The notes below the pieces were generated by a model. The model ran no database searches. It was given only the letters and a program-made list of their open reading frames with translations, and was not told the DNA's origin. From Desulfuromonadaceae bacterium (GTDB taxonomy: Bacteria; Desulfobacterota; Desulfuromonadia; Desulfuromonadales; SZUA-540): a stretch of 12,364 nt of DNA. Positions 6,364-12,337 of the stretch are shown here, in pieces; within the stretch, counting starts at the first letter, position 1; the number at the start of each line of letters is the position of its first letter. The DNA is taken from positions 1-12,364 of the forward strand of contig QKGY01000179.1 of NCBI GenBank assembly GCA_003250235.1, given 5' to 3'. A program made the position numbers and the translations under genes.

Positions 6364-6846
6364 ATGGCAAAAGTTGCCACTTTTTTCATCATGCTTGCCT
6401 TCTGGGTGCTCCTTTCCGGAATGTTCGACTCCTTTCATTTCTCCCTCGGTGTCGTTTCCTGTCTCCTTGTCGCCCATTTTAGTCACGACCTCCTTTTTCA
6501 GAAGCGCGAATCGGGCTCCTGGTTCCGTGACTTTATCGGGCTGGTGCTCTATCTGCCTTACCTGTTGTGGGAAATCGTCATCGCCAATCTGCAGGTTGCC
6601 TACATCGTGCTCCACCCGCGCATGATGGATCTGATCGATCCGCATCTGTTCCGATTCAGGACGTACCTGAAGCGGCCCTTTTCCAAAGTGACCTTCGCTC
6701 AATCCATTACTCTGACTCCCGGGACGATCACGGTGAACATCCACGAGGATGAGTTCACCGTCTATGCCCTGACCAAAAGCGCCGCGGACTCGCTTCCCGG
6801 CGAGATGGAGCGGCGGGTGGCCAAAGCCCTGGAGGCAAAAGCATGA
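6364..6846 (+). CDS. mrpE: Mrp/Mnh cation:proton antiporter subunit E
   Basis: The protein (160 residues from this ATG, 163 from the in-frame ATG at 6355) is subunit E of the multi-subunit Mrp Na+/H+ antiporter, equivalent to MbhA of archaeal MBH. It has hydrophobic N-terminal helices (about 4-20 and 27-40), a further membrane region LVLYLPYLLWEIVIANLQVA, and the family signature SITLTPGTITV (about 114-124) in the soluble C-terminal part. I chose 6364 because GGGG (6351-6354) is nine bases upstream, whereas it directly abuts 6355; the difference is only three residues. This is the first gene of the operon, and its stop overlaps the mrpF start (ATGA). E is needed for full complex activity and stability in characterised Mrp systems. 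Confidence 0.92.
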   Translation: MAKVATFFIMLAFWVLLSGMFDSFHFSLGVVSCLLVAHFSHDLLFQKRESGSWFRDFIGLVLYLPYLLWEIVIANLQVAYIVLHPRMMDLIDPHLFRFRTYLKRPFSKVTFAQSITLTPGTITVNIHEDEFTVYALTKSAADSLPGEMERRVAKALEAKA

Positions 6847-7130
6847 TGGATCATGTCGTTCTGGGGGTGGCTATCGCCCTTGTCCTGTTGATGGTGCTGT
6901 GTCTGGTACGGGCGGTCGGCGGGCCGACGGTACTGGATCGTATTCTCGGCGGCAACGTCATCGGCACCAAGACCACCGTGCTGCTGCTGATGATCGGGGT
7001 GTTGTACGACAATGTCGGCATGTTCGTGGACATTGCCATCGCCTACGCGCTGCTCAACTTCATCGCCACCCTGGGGGCGACCAAGTATTTCCTGCGCCGT
7101 AAAAACGTACACCTGGAAAGCGAACAATAG
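6843..7130 (+). CDS. mrpF: Mrp/Mnh antiporter subunit F
   Basis: A 95-residue, three-helix membrane subunit. Family signatures are GPTVLDRILGGNVI (27-40), with conserved Asp32, and FVDIAIAYALLNFIATLGATK (61-81), carrying the conserved acidic residue Asp63 near the start of the last helix. The ATG overlaps the mrpE stop by 4 bp, which suggests translational coupling; a second ATG follows immediately. F-type subunits border the ion path of Mrp and correspond to MbhB in the archaeal complex. It is followed by mrpG after a 19-bp gap carrying a GAGGGAG ribosome binding site. Confidence 0.94.
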   Translation: MMDHVVLGVAIALVLLMVLCLVRAVGGPTVLDRILGGNVIGTKTTVLLLMIGVLYDNVGMFVDIAIAYALLNFIATLGATKYFLRRKNVHLESEQ

Positions 7131-7149
7131 ATCGAGGGAGTAGCCGGTT

Positions 7150-7473
7150 ATGACCATCGTTTGCGCGATTCTGATACTGGGGGGATTGTTCTTTTACGCC
7201 GTCGGGGTTGTCGGGATCCTGCGGCTGCCCGATTTTTATACGCGGCTGCACGCGGCGGGGAAATGCGATACCCTGGCCTCCTTTCTGGTGCTCACCGGCC
7301 TGGCTCTGTACAACCTGAGCGACTTCACGCTGGCCAATGTGCTGGTCAGCCTCAAGATTCTGGCGATCGCCGCGTTCATCTCGGTGGCGAGCCCCACGGC
7401 GACCCATGCCATTACGGAGGGGGCGTTGATTTCCGGCGTGCAACCCTGGACAAAGGAGACGAGGGCAAAATGA
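7150..7473 (+). CDS. mrpG: Mrp/Mnh antiporter subunit G
   Basis: A 107-residue membrane subunit with the diagnostic block GILRLPDFYTRLHAAGK (22-38), including the conserved Pro27 and the His-Ala-Ala-Gly-Lys run, flanked by three hydrophobic segments. Corresponds to MbhC. The start has GAGGGAG (7134-7140) nine bases upstream. Its stop (TGA 7471-7473) overlaps the start of the next gene by four bases (ATGA). A Cys at position 39 replaces the Ala or Thr often found after HAAGK, without obvious consequence. Confidence 0.94.
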   Translation: MTIVCAILILGGLFFYAVGVVGILRLPDFYTRLHAAGKCDTLASFLVLTGLALYNLSDFTLANVLVSLKILAIAAFISVASPTATHAITEGALISGVQPWTKETRAK

Positions 7474-7715
7474 TCTGGCAACTCGACCTACTCATTCTGA
7501 CGCTTGTCGTCGTCTGCGGCATCGCGACCATCACCGTCAAGGATCTTCTGGGGGCCTCGGTCATCTTCGGGGTCTACAGCTTTCTGATGTGCCTGCTCTG
7601 GGCCGAGATGGGGGCCGTGGACGTGGCGTTCACCGAAGCGACCGTCGGCGCGGGCGTCAGCACGGTCCTTTTCATCGCCGCGATCCTGCGGACGACCCGG
7701 AGGAGTAAAGATTGA
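7470..7715 (+). CDS. MbhD/DUF4040-like subunit (C-terminal MrpA module as a separate gene)
   Basis: An 81-residue protein with three hydrophobic segments and the block DVAFTEATVGAGVSTVLF (51-68). This is the hallmark of the DUF4040/MbhD family; in canonical Mrp operons it forms part of the C-terminal half of the large MrpA subunit. Here it is free-standing, as in archaeal MBH (MbhD) and other split-MrpA operons. Glu56 in the TEA motif is a candidate proton-path residue by analogy with structures of Mrp and MBH. The start is the ATG overlapping the mrpG stop (ATGA at 7470-7473); a longer in-frame opening from 7161 is a shadow of mrpG and is rejected. Confidence 0.9.
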   Translation: MIWQLDLLILTLVVVCGIATITVKDLLGASVIFGVYSFLMCLLWAEMGAVDVAFTEATVGAGVSTVLFIAAILRTTRRSKD

Positions 7716-7984
7716 AAAAAATCGCCTTGCTCGCCACTCTGATCACCGGGGCCATCCTTCTGTACAGCACCAAGGATTTCGCCCCCTGGGGGGATCCGCA
7801 CTCTCCCGCCAGCGTCCATGTGTCCAACGTGTACATCGAAAAATCGGTGGAGCAGACCCACGTCCCCAATATCGTCACGGCCATCCTCGGCGATTACAGG
7901 GGCTATGACACCATGTTCGAGACCGTCGTTATCTTCAGTGCCGGGATGGCGGTGATCGGTGTGCTGCGGAGGCCCAAGGAATGA
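7712..7984 (+). CDS. MbhE-like subunit (MrpA C-terminal / MrpB-adjacent module)
   Basis: A 90-residue membrane protein with an N-terminal helix (4-18), a polar extracytoplasmic stretch, and the signature VTAILGDYRGYDTMFETVVI (55-74) followed by a last helix. That signature (aromatic-Arg-Gly-aromatic-Asp-Thr, then Glu) is typical of MbhE and of the matching segment at the end of MrpA. The start is a TTG (7712-7714) overlapping the previous TGA stop. It is strongly supported by GGAGGAG (7699-7705) six bases upstream and by the well-formed MKK-type N-terminus; no better ATG exists. The stop overlaps the mrpB start (ATGA). Together with the upstream MbhD-like protein it replaces the C-terminal part of MrpA. 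Confidence 0.88.
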   Translation: MKKIALLATLITGAILLYSTKDFAPWGDPHSPASVHVSNVYIEKSVEQTHVPNIVTAILGDYRGYDTMFETVVIFSAGMAVIGVLRRPKE

Positions 7985-8460
7985 AACATCTACAGGAAAA
8001 AGCGCAGTCGAAGCCGTTGGGCGAGAGCCTGATCGTGCAGACCGCCGTGCGGATGATGATCCCCTTTATCCAGCTGTTCGGCCTGTATGTCATCGTTCAT
8101 GGCCATTACAGCCCGGGCGGCGGTTTCCAGGGCGGGGTCGTTCTCGGCGCCTCGTTCATCCTGATGGCGCTGGCCTACGATCTGCAGAAAACCTTTGGCT
8201 ACATCAGCGAGCGCACCAACGCCATTCTCGGCAGCACGGGGGCTTTGATCTACACCGGCACCGCAGCCCTCTGCGCCGTGCTCGGGGGGTATTTTCTCGA
8301 CTACAGCGCGCTGGCGAAAATCATCCCCATGAACCCCATCGACTGGCGGTCCATGGGGATTTTTCTGGTCGAGGTGGGCGTCGGGCTGGCGGTCATGAAC
8401 ATCATGGTGTCTCTCTTCTGGGATATTTCTTCCGGGGGCAAGATGGACGAGGGGCTTTGA
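7981..8460 (+). CDS. mrpB: Mrp/Mnh antiporter subunit B (MnhB domain)
   Basis: A 159-residue membrane subunit with the MnhB signature GHYSPGGGFQGG (41-52) after the first helix (QTAVRMMIPFIQLFGLYVIV), then three more hydrophobic segments. Corresponds to MbhF. The ATG overlaps the MbhE-like stop by four bases. The upstream AGGCCCAAGGA offers a Shine-Dalgarno site. mrpC starts one base after its stop, so coupling continues. The N-terminal 20 residues are polar and somewhat longer than in many MrpB proteins. Confidence 0.94.
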   Translation: MKHLQEKAQSKPLGESLIVQTAVRMMIPFIQLFGLYVIVHGHYSPGGGFQGGVVLGASFILMALAYDLQKTFGYISERTNAILGSTGALIYTGTAALCAVLGGYFLDYSALAKIIPMNPIDWRSMGIFLVEVGVGLAVMNIMVSLFWDISSGGKMDEGL

Positions 8461-8461
8461 G

Positions 8462-8851
8462 ATGGAAAGCATACTCAGCGAGATTGTCGCCAAGTACAAC
8501 TACTGGATCTACGTCATCCTGATGATGATCGGCTTCTATGCCATGATCGGCAAACGGAATCTGGTCAAAAAGCTGCTGGGGATGAACATCTTCCAGACGG
8601 CCATCATCCTGTTCTATGTGTCCATGGGGGTCAAACGCGGCGGGGGCATCCCCATCGTGGACAAGCACGAGGCGTTGCTGCACGGGGTCAACCCGGCGCA
8701 TATCGACAACCCGGTTCCCCATGTCCTGATGCTGACGGCCATCGTCGTTTCCGTCAGCGTGACGGGGGTGGCGCTGGCCATCATGCAGCGTATTTACCGG
8801 GAATACGGGACCCTTGAGGAAGACGAGATCCTGGAGAAGATTGAACGATGA
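8462..8851 (+). CDS. mrpC: Mrp/Mnh antiporter subunit C (NuoK-like)
   Basis: A 129-residue three-helix protein homologous to complex I NuoK and corresponding to MbhG. Visible hallmarks are KRNLVKKLLGMNIFQTAIIL (31-50) and NPVPHVLMLTAIVVSVSVTG (83-102). The second is the typical subunit C signature, with the Pro-His pair and the Thr-Ala-Ile-Val-Val run. A polar loop between helices 2 and 3 (about 57-82) contains IPIVDKHEALLHG. It ends with an acidic, basic-tipped cytoplasmic tail and overlaps the mrpD start by four bases (ATGA at 8848-8851). Confidence 0.94.
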   Translation: MESILSEIVAKYNYWIYVILMMIGFYAMIGKRNLVKKLLGMNIFQTAIILFYVSMGVKRGGGIPIVDKHEALLHGVNPAHIDNPVPHVLMLTAIVVSVSVTGVALAIMQRIYREYGTLEEDEILEKIER

Positions 8852-10338
8852 TCAGTCAGAACCTGCATATGTTCGTTCTTGCCGCCCCGCTGCTGTCGGG
8901 CATTCTGGTCAACCTGCTGGGGAGGCTTTCGCGCCGCTGGATCTCCGTGCTCACCCTGGGGTCGCTGGGCTTTTCGACGGTCGGGGCCTTTTTTGTTCTG
9001 CTGCGGGTGCTGGCGAAGGGGTCCTTTCATTACACCGTCGGCAACTGGACGCCGCCCTACGGAATCGAACTGCTGGTCGACCCGCTCAGCGCCCTGATGC
9101 TCCTTCTGGTCTCCGGGGTCGCTTTTCTGGCCTCGCTGTCCGCGCTCAAGAGCGTCGATCAGGAGCTGCCGGGAAAGCAGCATGTCTTTTTCACGATGTA
9201 CCTCATCCTCGTCGCCGGACTTCTCGGCCTGGTGCTGACCGCCGACGCCTTTAACCTGTACGTTCTGCTGGAGATCACCTCCATCAACACCTACGGTCTT
9301 ATCGCCATGGGCAAGGGGCGGGCGCCGCTGGCCAGTTTCAACTACATCATCATGGGGTCGATCGGCGCCTGTTTCTATCTTCTGGGCGTCGGCTATCTCT
9401 ATATCCTCACCGGCACCCTCAACATGGCGGATATCGCTTCACGGCTTCCCGCCCAGGGGGGGACCGCCGCGGTGGCCACCGCCTTCGCCTTCATTTTGGT
9501 CGGCCTCTGCGTCAAGATGGCGTTCTTTCCTCTGCACGGCTGGCTGCCCAACGCCTATTCCCTGGCGCCTTCGGGAGCGGGCGTCATGATCGCGCCGCTG
9601 ATGACCAAGGTCACCGTCTACCTGATGGCGCGGGTTTTTTTCGTCATGTACGCCCCCTGGCAGTCAACGGGCCATCAGGGGGTGCATCCCCTGGTCGTTT
9701 GGGCGGCCTCGGCCGCCATCATCGCCGCCTCGGCCCTGGCGCTGAGTCAGAAAAACCTGCGGCGGATGCTCACCTATATCATCGTCGCGGAAGTCGGCTA
9801 CATGGTCGGCGGGATCTGGCTGGCCAATGCCCAGGCGATTACCGGGGCCCTGCTGCATATCGTCAATGACAGCCTGATGACGTTGTGCCTGTTCCTGGCG
9901 GCTTCCGCCATCGTGTACCGGCGCGGAAGCCTCGACTTCAATCACCTCGGCGGTCTGTACCGGAGCATGCCCCTGACCATGGCCGCGTTCACCGTGGGGG
10001 CGTTTTCCATGATCGGCGTGCCGCCGACGGCCGGGTTTTTCAGCAAATGGTATCTGATTCTCGGGGGGATCGAAGGGGGACACTGGGAGTTCGTCGTAGC
10101 TCTTTTGGTGAGCAGCCTGGTGAATGCGGTCCTCTTTTTCCGGATCATCGAGTTCGGGTATTTTCCGACCGGCGAGCAGGCCCATGGCCATGGTCATGGA
10201 GAGTTGGCGGTGCAGGAAGCGCCTCTGCAGATGGTCCAGCCCCTGATCCTTGTGGCCGTCGCCCTGATCGCGGTCGGTCTCGGTTCCGGGTGGATCGTCA
10301 ACGACATTATCCGTCTGGTTGTCCCCGGAAACTTTTAA
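8848..10338 (+). CDS. mrpD: Mrp/Mnh antiporter subunit D, first copy (variant lacking one conserved Lys)
   Basis: A 496-residue polytopic protein of the NuoL/M/N-MrpA/D antiporter-like family, the proton or cation translocating unit. Expected charged residues are present: Glu142 in LLEITSINTYG (TM5), Lys223 in LCVKMAFFPLHGWLP (TM7), Lys254 in LMTKVTVYL (TM8) and Lys400 in GFFSKWYL (TM12). The segment normally written H-x3-H-x3-K reads H337-x3-D341-x3-T345, so the conserved Lys is replaced by Thr. Some MrpD proteins also carry Asp at the middle position, but the Lys is usually kept (from memory). A His-rich loop, AHGHGHGE, lies at 445-452. The ATG overlaps the mrpC stop. A second, more canonical D-like gene follows after 60 bp. 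Confidence 0.93.
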   Translation: MISQNLHMFVLAAPLLSGILVNLLGRLSRRWISVLTLGSLGFSTVGAFFVLLRVLAKGSFHYTVGNWTPPYGIELLVDPLSALMLLLVSGVAFLASLSALKSVDQELPGKQHVFFTMYLILVAGLLGLVLTADAFNLYVLLEITSINTYGLIAMGKGRAPLASFNYIIMGSIGACFYLLGVGYLYILTGTLNMADIASRLPAQGGTAAVATAFAFILVGLCVKMAFFPLHGWLPNAYSLAPSGAGVMIAPLMTKVTVYLMARVFFVMYAPWQSTGHQGVHPLVVWAASAAIIAASALALSQKNLRRMLTYIIVAEVGYMVGGIWLANAQAITGALLHIVNDSLMTLCLFLAASAIVYRRGSLDFNHLGGLYRSMPLTMAAFTVGAFSMIGVPPTAGFFSKWYLILGGIEGGHWEFVVALLVSSLVNAVLFFRIIEFGYFPTGEQAHGHGHGELAVQEAPLQMVQPLILVAVALIAVGLGSGWIVNDIIRLVVPGNF

Positions 10339-10339
10339 T

Positions 10340-10353
10340 CCGGAGCGATCCGG
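10340..10353 (+). other. Small hairpin between the two D-subunit genes
   Basis: CCGGA (10340-10344) and TCCGG (10349-10353) are perfect complements closed by a GCGA loop, a stable GNRA-type tetraloop. It begins two bases after the mrpD stop. GAGG (10362-10365) and CCTC (10373-10376) can form a second, weaker hairpin. There is no T-run, so this is unlikely to be a full terminator. A role in mRNA stability, processing or pausing is only inferred. Confidence 0.4.
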
Positions 10354-10398
10354 TGGGTTCAGAGGTGTTTCCCCTCACATTCCTGGAGGCTGTTGCAC

Positions 10399-11874
10399 GT
10401 GACCATGGCATCTAGTTATTCGATTGCTCCCCTGGTAGTAGTCTTGCTGGCCATGCTCGGAACCATTCCGATCATGCTGTCGGACAAGCGCCCCAACCTG
10501 AGGGAGAGTTGGACCCTCCTCGTGGCTGTCGGCCAGTTTCTGCTGGTGGCCGCCATGCTGCCGAAGGTGCTGGCGGGCGGGGAGTATGTTTTCACCATCG
10601 CCCAGGTCCTTCCCGGTGTTCCGCTGCAGTTGCGAGTGGATGCCATGGGGATGTTCTTCGCCCTGGTGGCGTCCTTTCTGTGGATCTTTACCTCCATCTA
10701 TTCCATCGGCTACATGCGGACGCTGGAGGAGCACGGGCAGACGCGCTATTTCGCCGCCTTCGCCCTGGCCATCTCCTCGACCATCGGCGTCGCCTTCTCC
10801 GCCAACCTGCTGACCCTGTACCTTTTCTACGAGATGCTCTCCCTGTCGACCTATCCCCTGGTCACCCATGAACAGAACGCCGAGGCCAGGGCCTCGGGGC
10901 GCAAATATCTCACCTACATCCTGGGGACCTCCATCGGCCTGGTCCTTCCGGCCATGCTGATCACCTATTCGCTGGCCGGCACCCTGGATTTTAAAACGGG
11001 AGGCATCCTGGCCGGCGTGGGCTCGCCGGAAGTGCTCAGCCTGCTTCTGGTCCTGTTCATCTTCGGATTCGCCAAGGCCGGCATCATGCCCTTCCACGGC
11101 TGGCTGCCCGCGGCAATGGTCGCCCCGACGCCGGTCAGCAGTTTTCTGCATGGCGTGGCGGTCGTCAAGGTCGGGGTGTTCTCCATCCTGCGGATTATTT
11201 TCGACATCTACGGTCCGAACCTCCTGTTCGACCTCAATCTCAACGTGGTCGTCACCACCCTGGCCTCCATCACCATCCTCGTCGCCTCGCTGGTGGCCCT
11301 GACCCAGGACAACCTCAAGAGGCGGCTGGCCTATTCCACCATCGGCCAGCTCTCCTATATGGTATTAGGGGCCGGGATGGTTTCCGCGGCGGGGATGATG
11401 GGCGGTATGCTGCATATCGTCATGCACGCCTTCGGAAAGATCACCCTGTTTTTCTGTGCCGGCGCCATCTATGTCGCCTCCGGCAAGAAATATATCAGCC
11501 AGATGGATGGCCTCGGGCGACGGATGCCGGTCACCTATTTCGCCTTTTTCCTCGGCTCCCTCAGCATCATCGGCATGCCGCCGCTGGGCGGGTTCATCAG
11601 CAAGTGGAACCTGGCCATGGGGGCCCTGGAAGCCGGGCAGATCACCCTGCTGGTGGTGCTGCTGGTGAGTTCGCTGCTCAATGCGGCCTATTTTTTCCCC
11701 ATCGTCTACCGGGGCTTTTTTGCCCAGCCCGCCGAAGGCTCCAGCCTCGACGAGGTCCGGGAAGCCCCGCTGCTGGTGGTGATCCCCTTGGCGGTGACGG
11801 CCTGCTGTTCGGTGCTGCTATTTTTCTTCCCCAACGTATTTATCGACCTGGCCAAGCTGGCCCTGGGGCTGTAA
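10399..11874 (+). CDS. Second antiporter-like subunit (MrpD / MrpA N-terminal / MbhH type)
   Basis: A protein of 491 residues from this start, with about 14 membrane helices, of the same NuoL/M/N-MrpA/D family. It keeps all the usual ionisable residues (numbered from this start): Glu145 in LFYEMLSLSTYP, Lys226 in FAKAGIMPFHGWLPAAM, His251 and Lys257 in FLHGVAVVKVG, H339-x3-H343-x3-K347 in HIVMHAFGK, and Lys402 in GFISKWNLAMG. It therefore looks fully competent for proton movement, unlike the copy upstream. Start choice: TTG 10393 is only 3 bases from GGAGG (10385-10389), GTG 10399 is 9 bases away, and ATG 10405 is 15, so I prefer GTG; the difference is at most four residues. In this operon it may take the place of the N-terminal part of MrpA, as MbhH or MbxH' does in archaeal complexes. 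Confidence 0.92.
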   Translation: MTMASSYSIAPLVVVLLAMLGTIPIMLSDKRPNLRESWTLLVAVGQFLLVAAMLPKVLAGGEYVFTIAQVLPGVPLQLRVDAMGMFFALVASFLWIFTSIYSIGYMRTLEEHGQTRYFAAFALAISSTIGVAFSANLLTLYLFYEMLSLSTYPLVTHEQNAEARASGRKYLTYILGTSIGLVLPAMLITYSLAGTLDFKTGGILAGVGSPEVLSLLLVLFIFGFAKAGIMPFHGWLPAAMVAPTPVSSFLHGVAVVKVGVFSILRIIFDIYGPNLLFDLNLNVVVTTLASITILVASLVALTQDNLKRRLAYSTIGQLSYMVLGAGMVSAAGMMGGMLHIVMHAFGKITLFFCAGAIYVASGKKYISQMDGLGRRMPVTYFAFFLGSLSIIGMPPLGGFISKWNLAMGALEAGQITLLVVLLVSSLLNAAYFFPIVYRGFFAQPAEGSSLDEVREAPLLVVIPLAVTACCSVLLFFFPNVFIDLAKLALGL

Positions 11875-11889
11875 GCCCGACCGGCGGGC
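11875..11889 (+). other. Small hairpin immediately after the second D-subunit gene
   Basis: GCCCG (11875-11879) and CGGGC (11885-11889) form a 5-bp GC stem with a 5-nt loop starting at the first base after the TAA stop. No T-run follows, and the next gene's Shine-Dalgarno site starts 15 bases downstream, so it is not a typical terminator. It mirrors the hairpin after the first D gene, so both D-gene stop codons are followed by a short GC hairpin. Such short GC pairs also arise by chance in this base composition. Confidence 0.3.
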
Positions 11890-11916
11890 CCGGATGCGAC
11901 CATAAGGGAGGCCTTC

Positions 11917-12057
11917 GTGCACTCTGAAGACAGAAACGAATCGGAAGAAATCATGATCCTGGGGCATGACCCCTGGCCGGGCTACCGGCCGGCGTTCTAC
12001 GTGGTCTTCGCCATCGGGGTTTTGTATCTGGCATTTATCCTCGCGAAAACACTGTAA
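11917..12057 (+). CDS. 46-residue single-span membrane protein, unrecognised, in the Mrp operon
   Basis: A small gene starting with GTG, preceded five bases upstream by a near-perfect ribosome binding site, AAGGGAGG (11904-11911). The product has an acidic N-terminus (SEDRNESEE), a conserved-looking HDPWPGYRPAFY segment (17-28) and one hydrophobic helix (about 28-43, FYVVFAIGVLYLAFILAK). It ends in TAA 17 bases before the next gene. An alternative ATG at 11953 would remove the first 12 residues but has a weaker site. The 42-bp upstream gap, the strong Shine-Dalgarno site and the clean amphipathic layout argue for a real gene. I do not recognise the family. The position between antiporter subunits suggests a small accessory subunit that packs against the membrane arm. 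It is short enough for automated annotation to miss. Confidence 0.78.
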   Translation: MHSEDRNESEEIMILGHDPWPGYRPAFYVVFAIGVLYLAFILAKTL

Positions 12058-12073
12058 CCGGGGGAGCCGTACC

Positions 12074-12337
12074 ATGAACAACCAAAAGGACAGGGACGAG
12101 AAAGCACACGTCTTCGATAACCCGCGCAACGTCAAGCGGCTGCTGGTTATTTTCTATACCTGCGTCGCGGGGCTGTTGAGCCTGGATTTTTTTCATCACA
12201 AGCACGCGTATTTCCCCTGGGAGAAAAGCTTCGGGTTTTATGCGGTCTATGGATTTGTCGCCTGCGTGGTGCTGGTTCTCGTGGCCAAGTACATTCTTCG
12301 CCCAATGGTGATCCGAAAAGAGGATTATTATGAGTAA
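12074..12337 (+). CDS. 87-residue two-span membrane protein, unrecognised, in the Mrp operon
   Basis: The ATG at 12074 has GGGGGAG (12060-12066) seven bases upstream. The charged N-terminus (residues 1-22, ending NPRNVKR) is followed by a first membrane segment LLVIFYTCVAGLLSLDFF (23-40), a His-rich loop HHKHAYFPWE (41-50), and a second helix FGFYAVYGFVACVVLVLVAK (53-72). The protein ends in a basic/acidic tail with RKEDYYE. The frame is open upstream to 11966, but that part overlaps the 46-residue gene in another frame and lacks a ribosome site. The last eight bases overlap the start of the next gene (ATGAGTAA). No known family is recognised. Position and size suggest an accessory subunit of the antiporter complex, which is inference from context. 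Confidence 0.85.
   Translation: MNNQKDRDEKAHVFDNPRNVKRLLVIFYTCVAGLLSLDFFHHKHAYFPWEKSFGFYAVYGFVACVVLVLVAKYILRPMVIRKEDYYE

Noticed and set aside
6210..6625. Plus-strand frames of 90 and 123 codons beginning in the Mrp leader
   Set aside because: They run into mrpE in another frame, are Ser/Pro/Cys-rich without motifs, and lack good ribosome sites.
7161..7469. Long version (184 codons) of the MbhD-like frame
   Set aside because: The upstream part is the out-of-frame shadow of mrpG. The ATG at 7470 gives the correct family length and the ATGA overlap.
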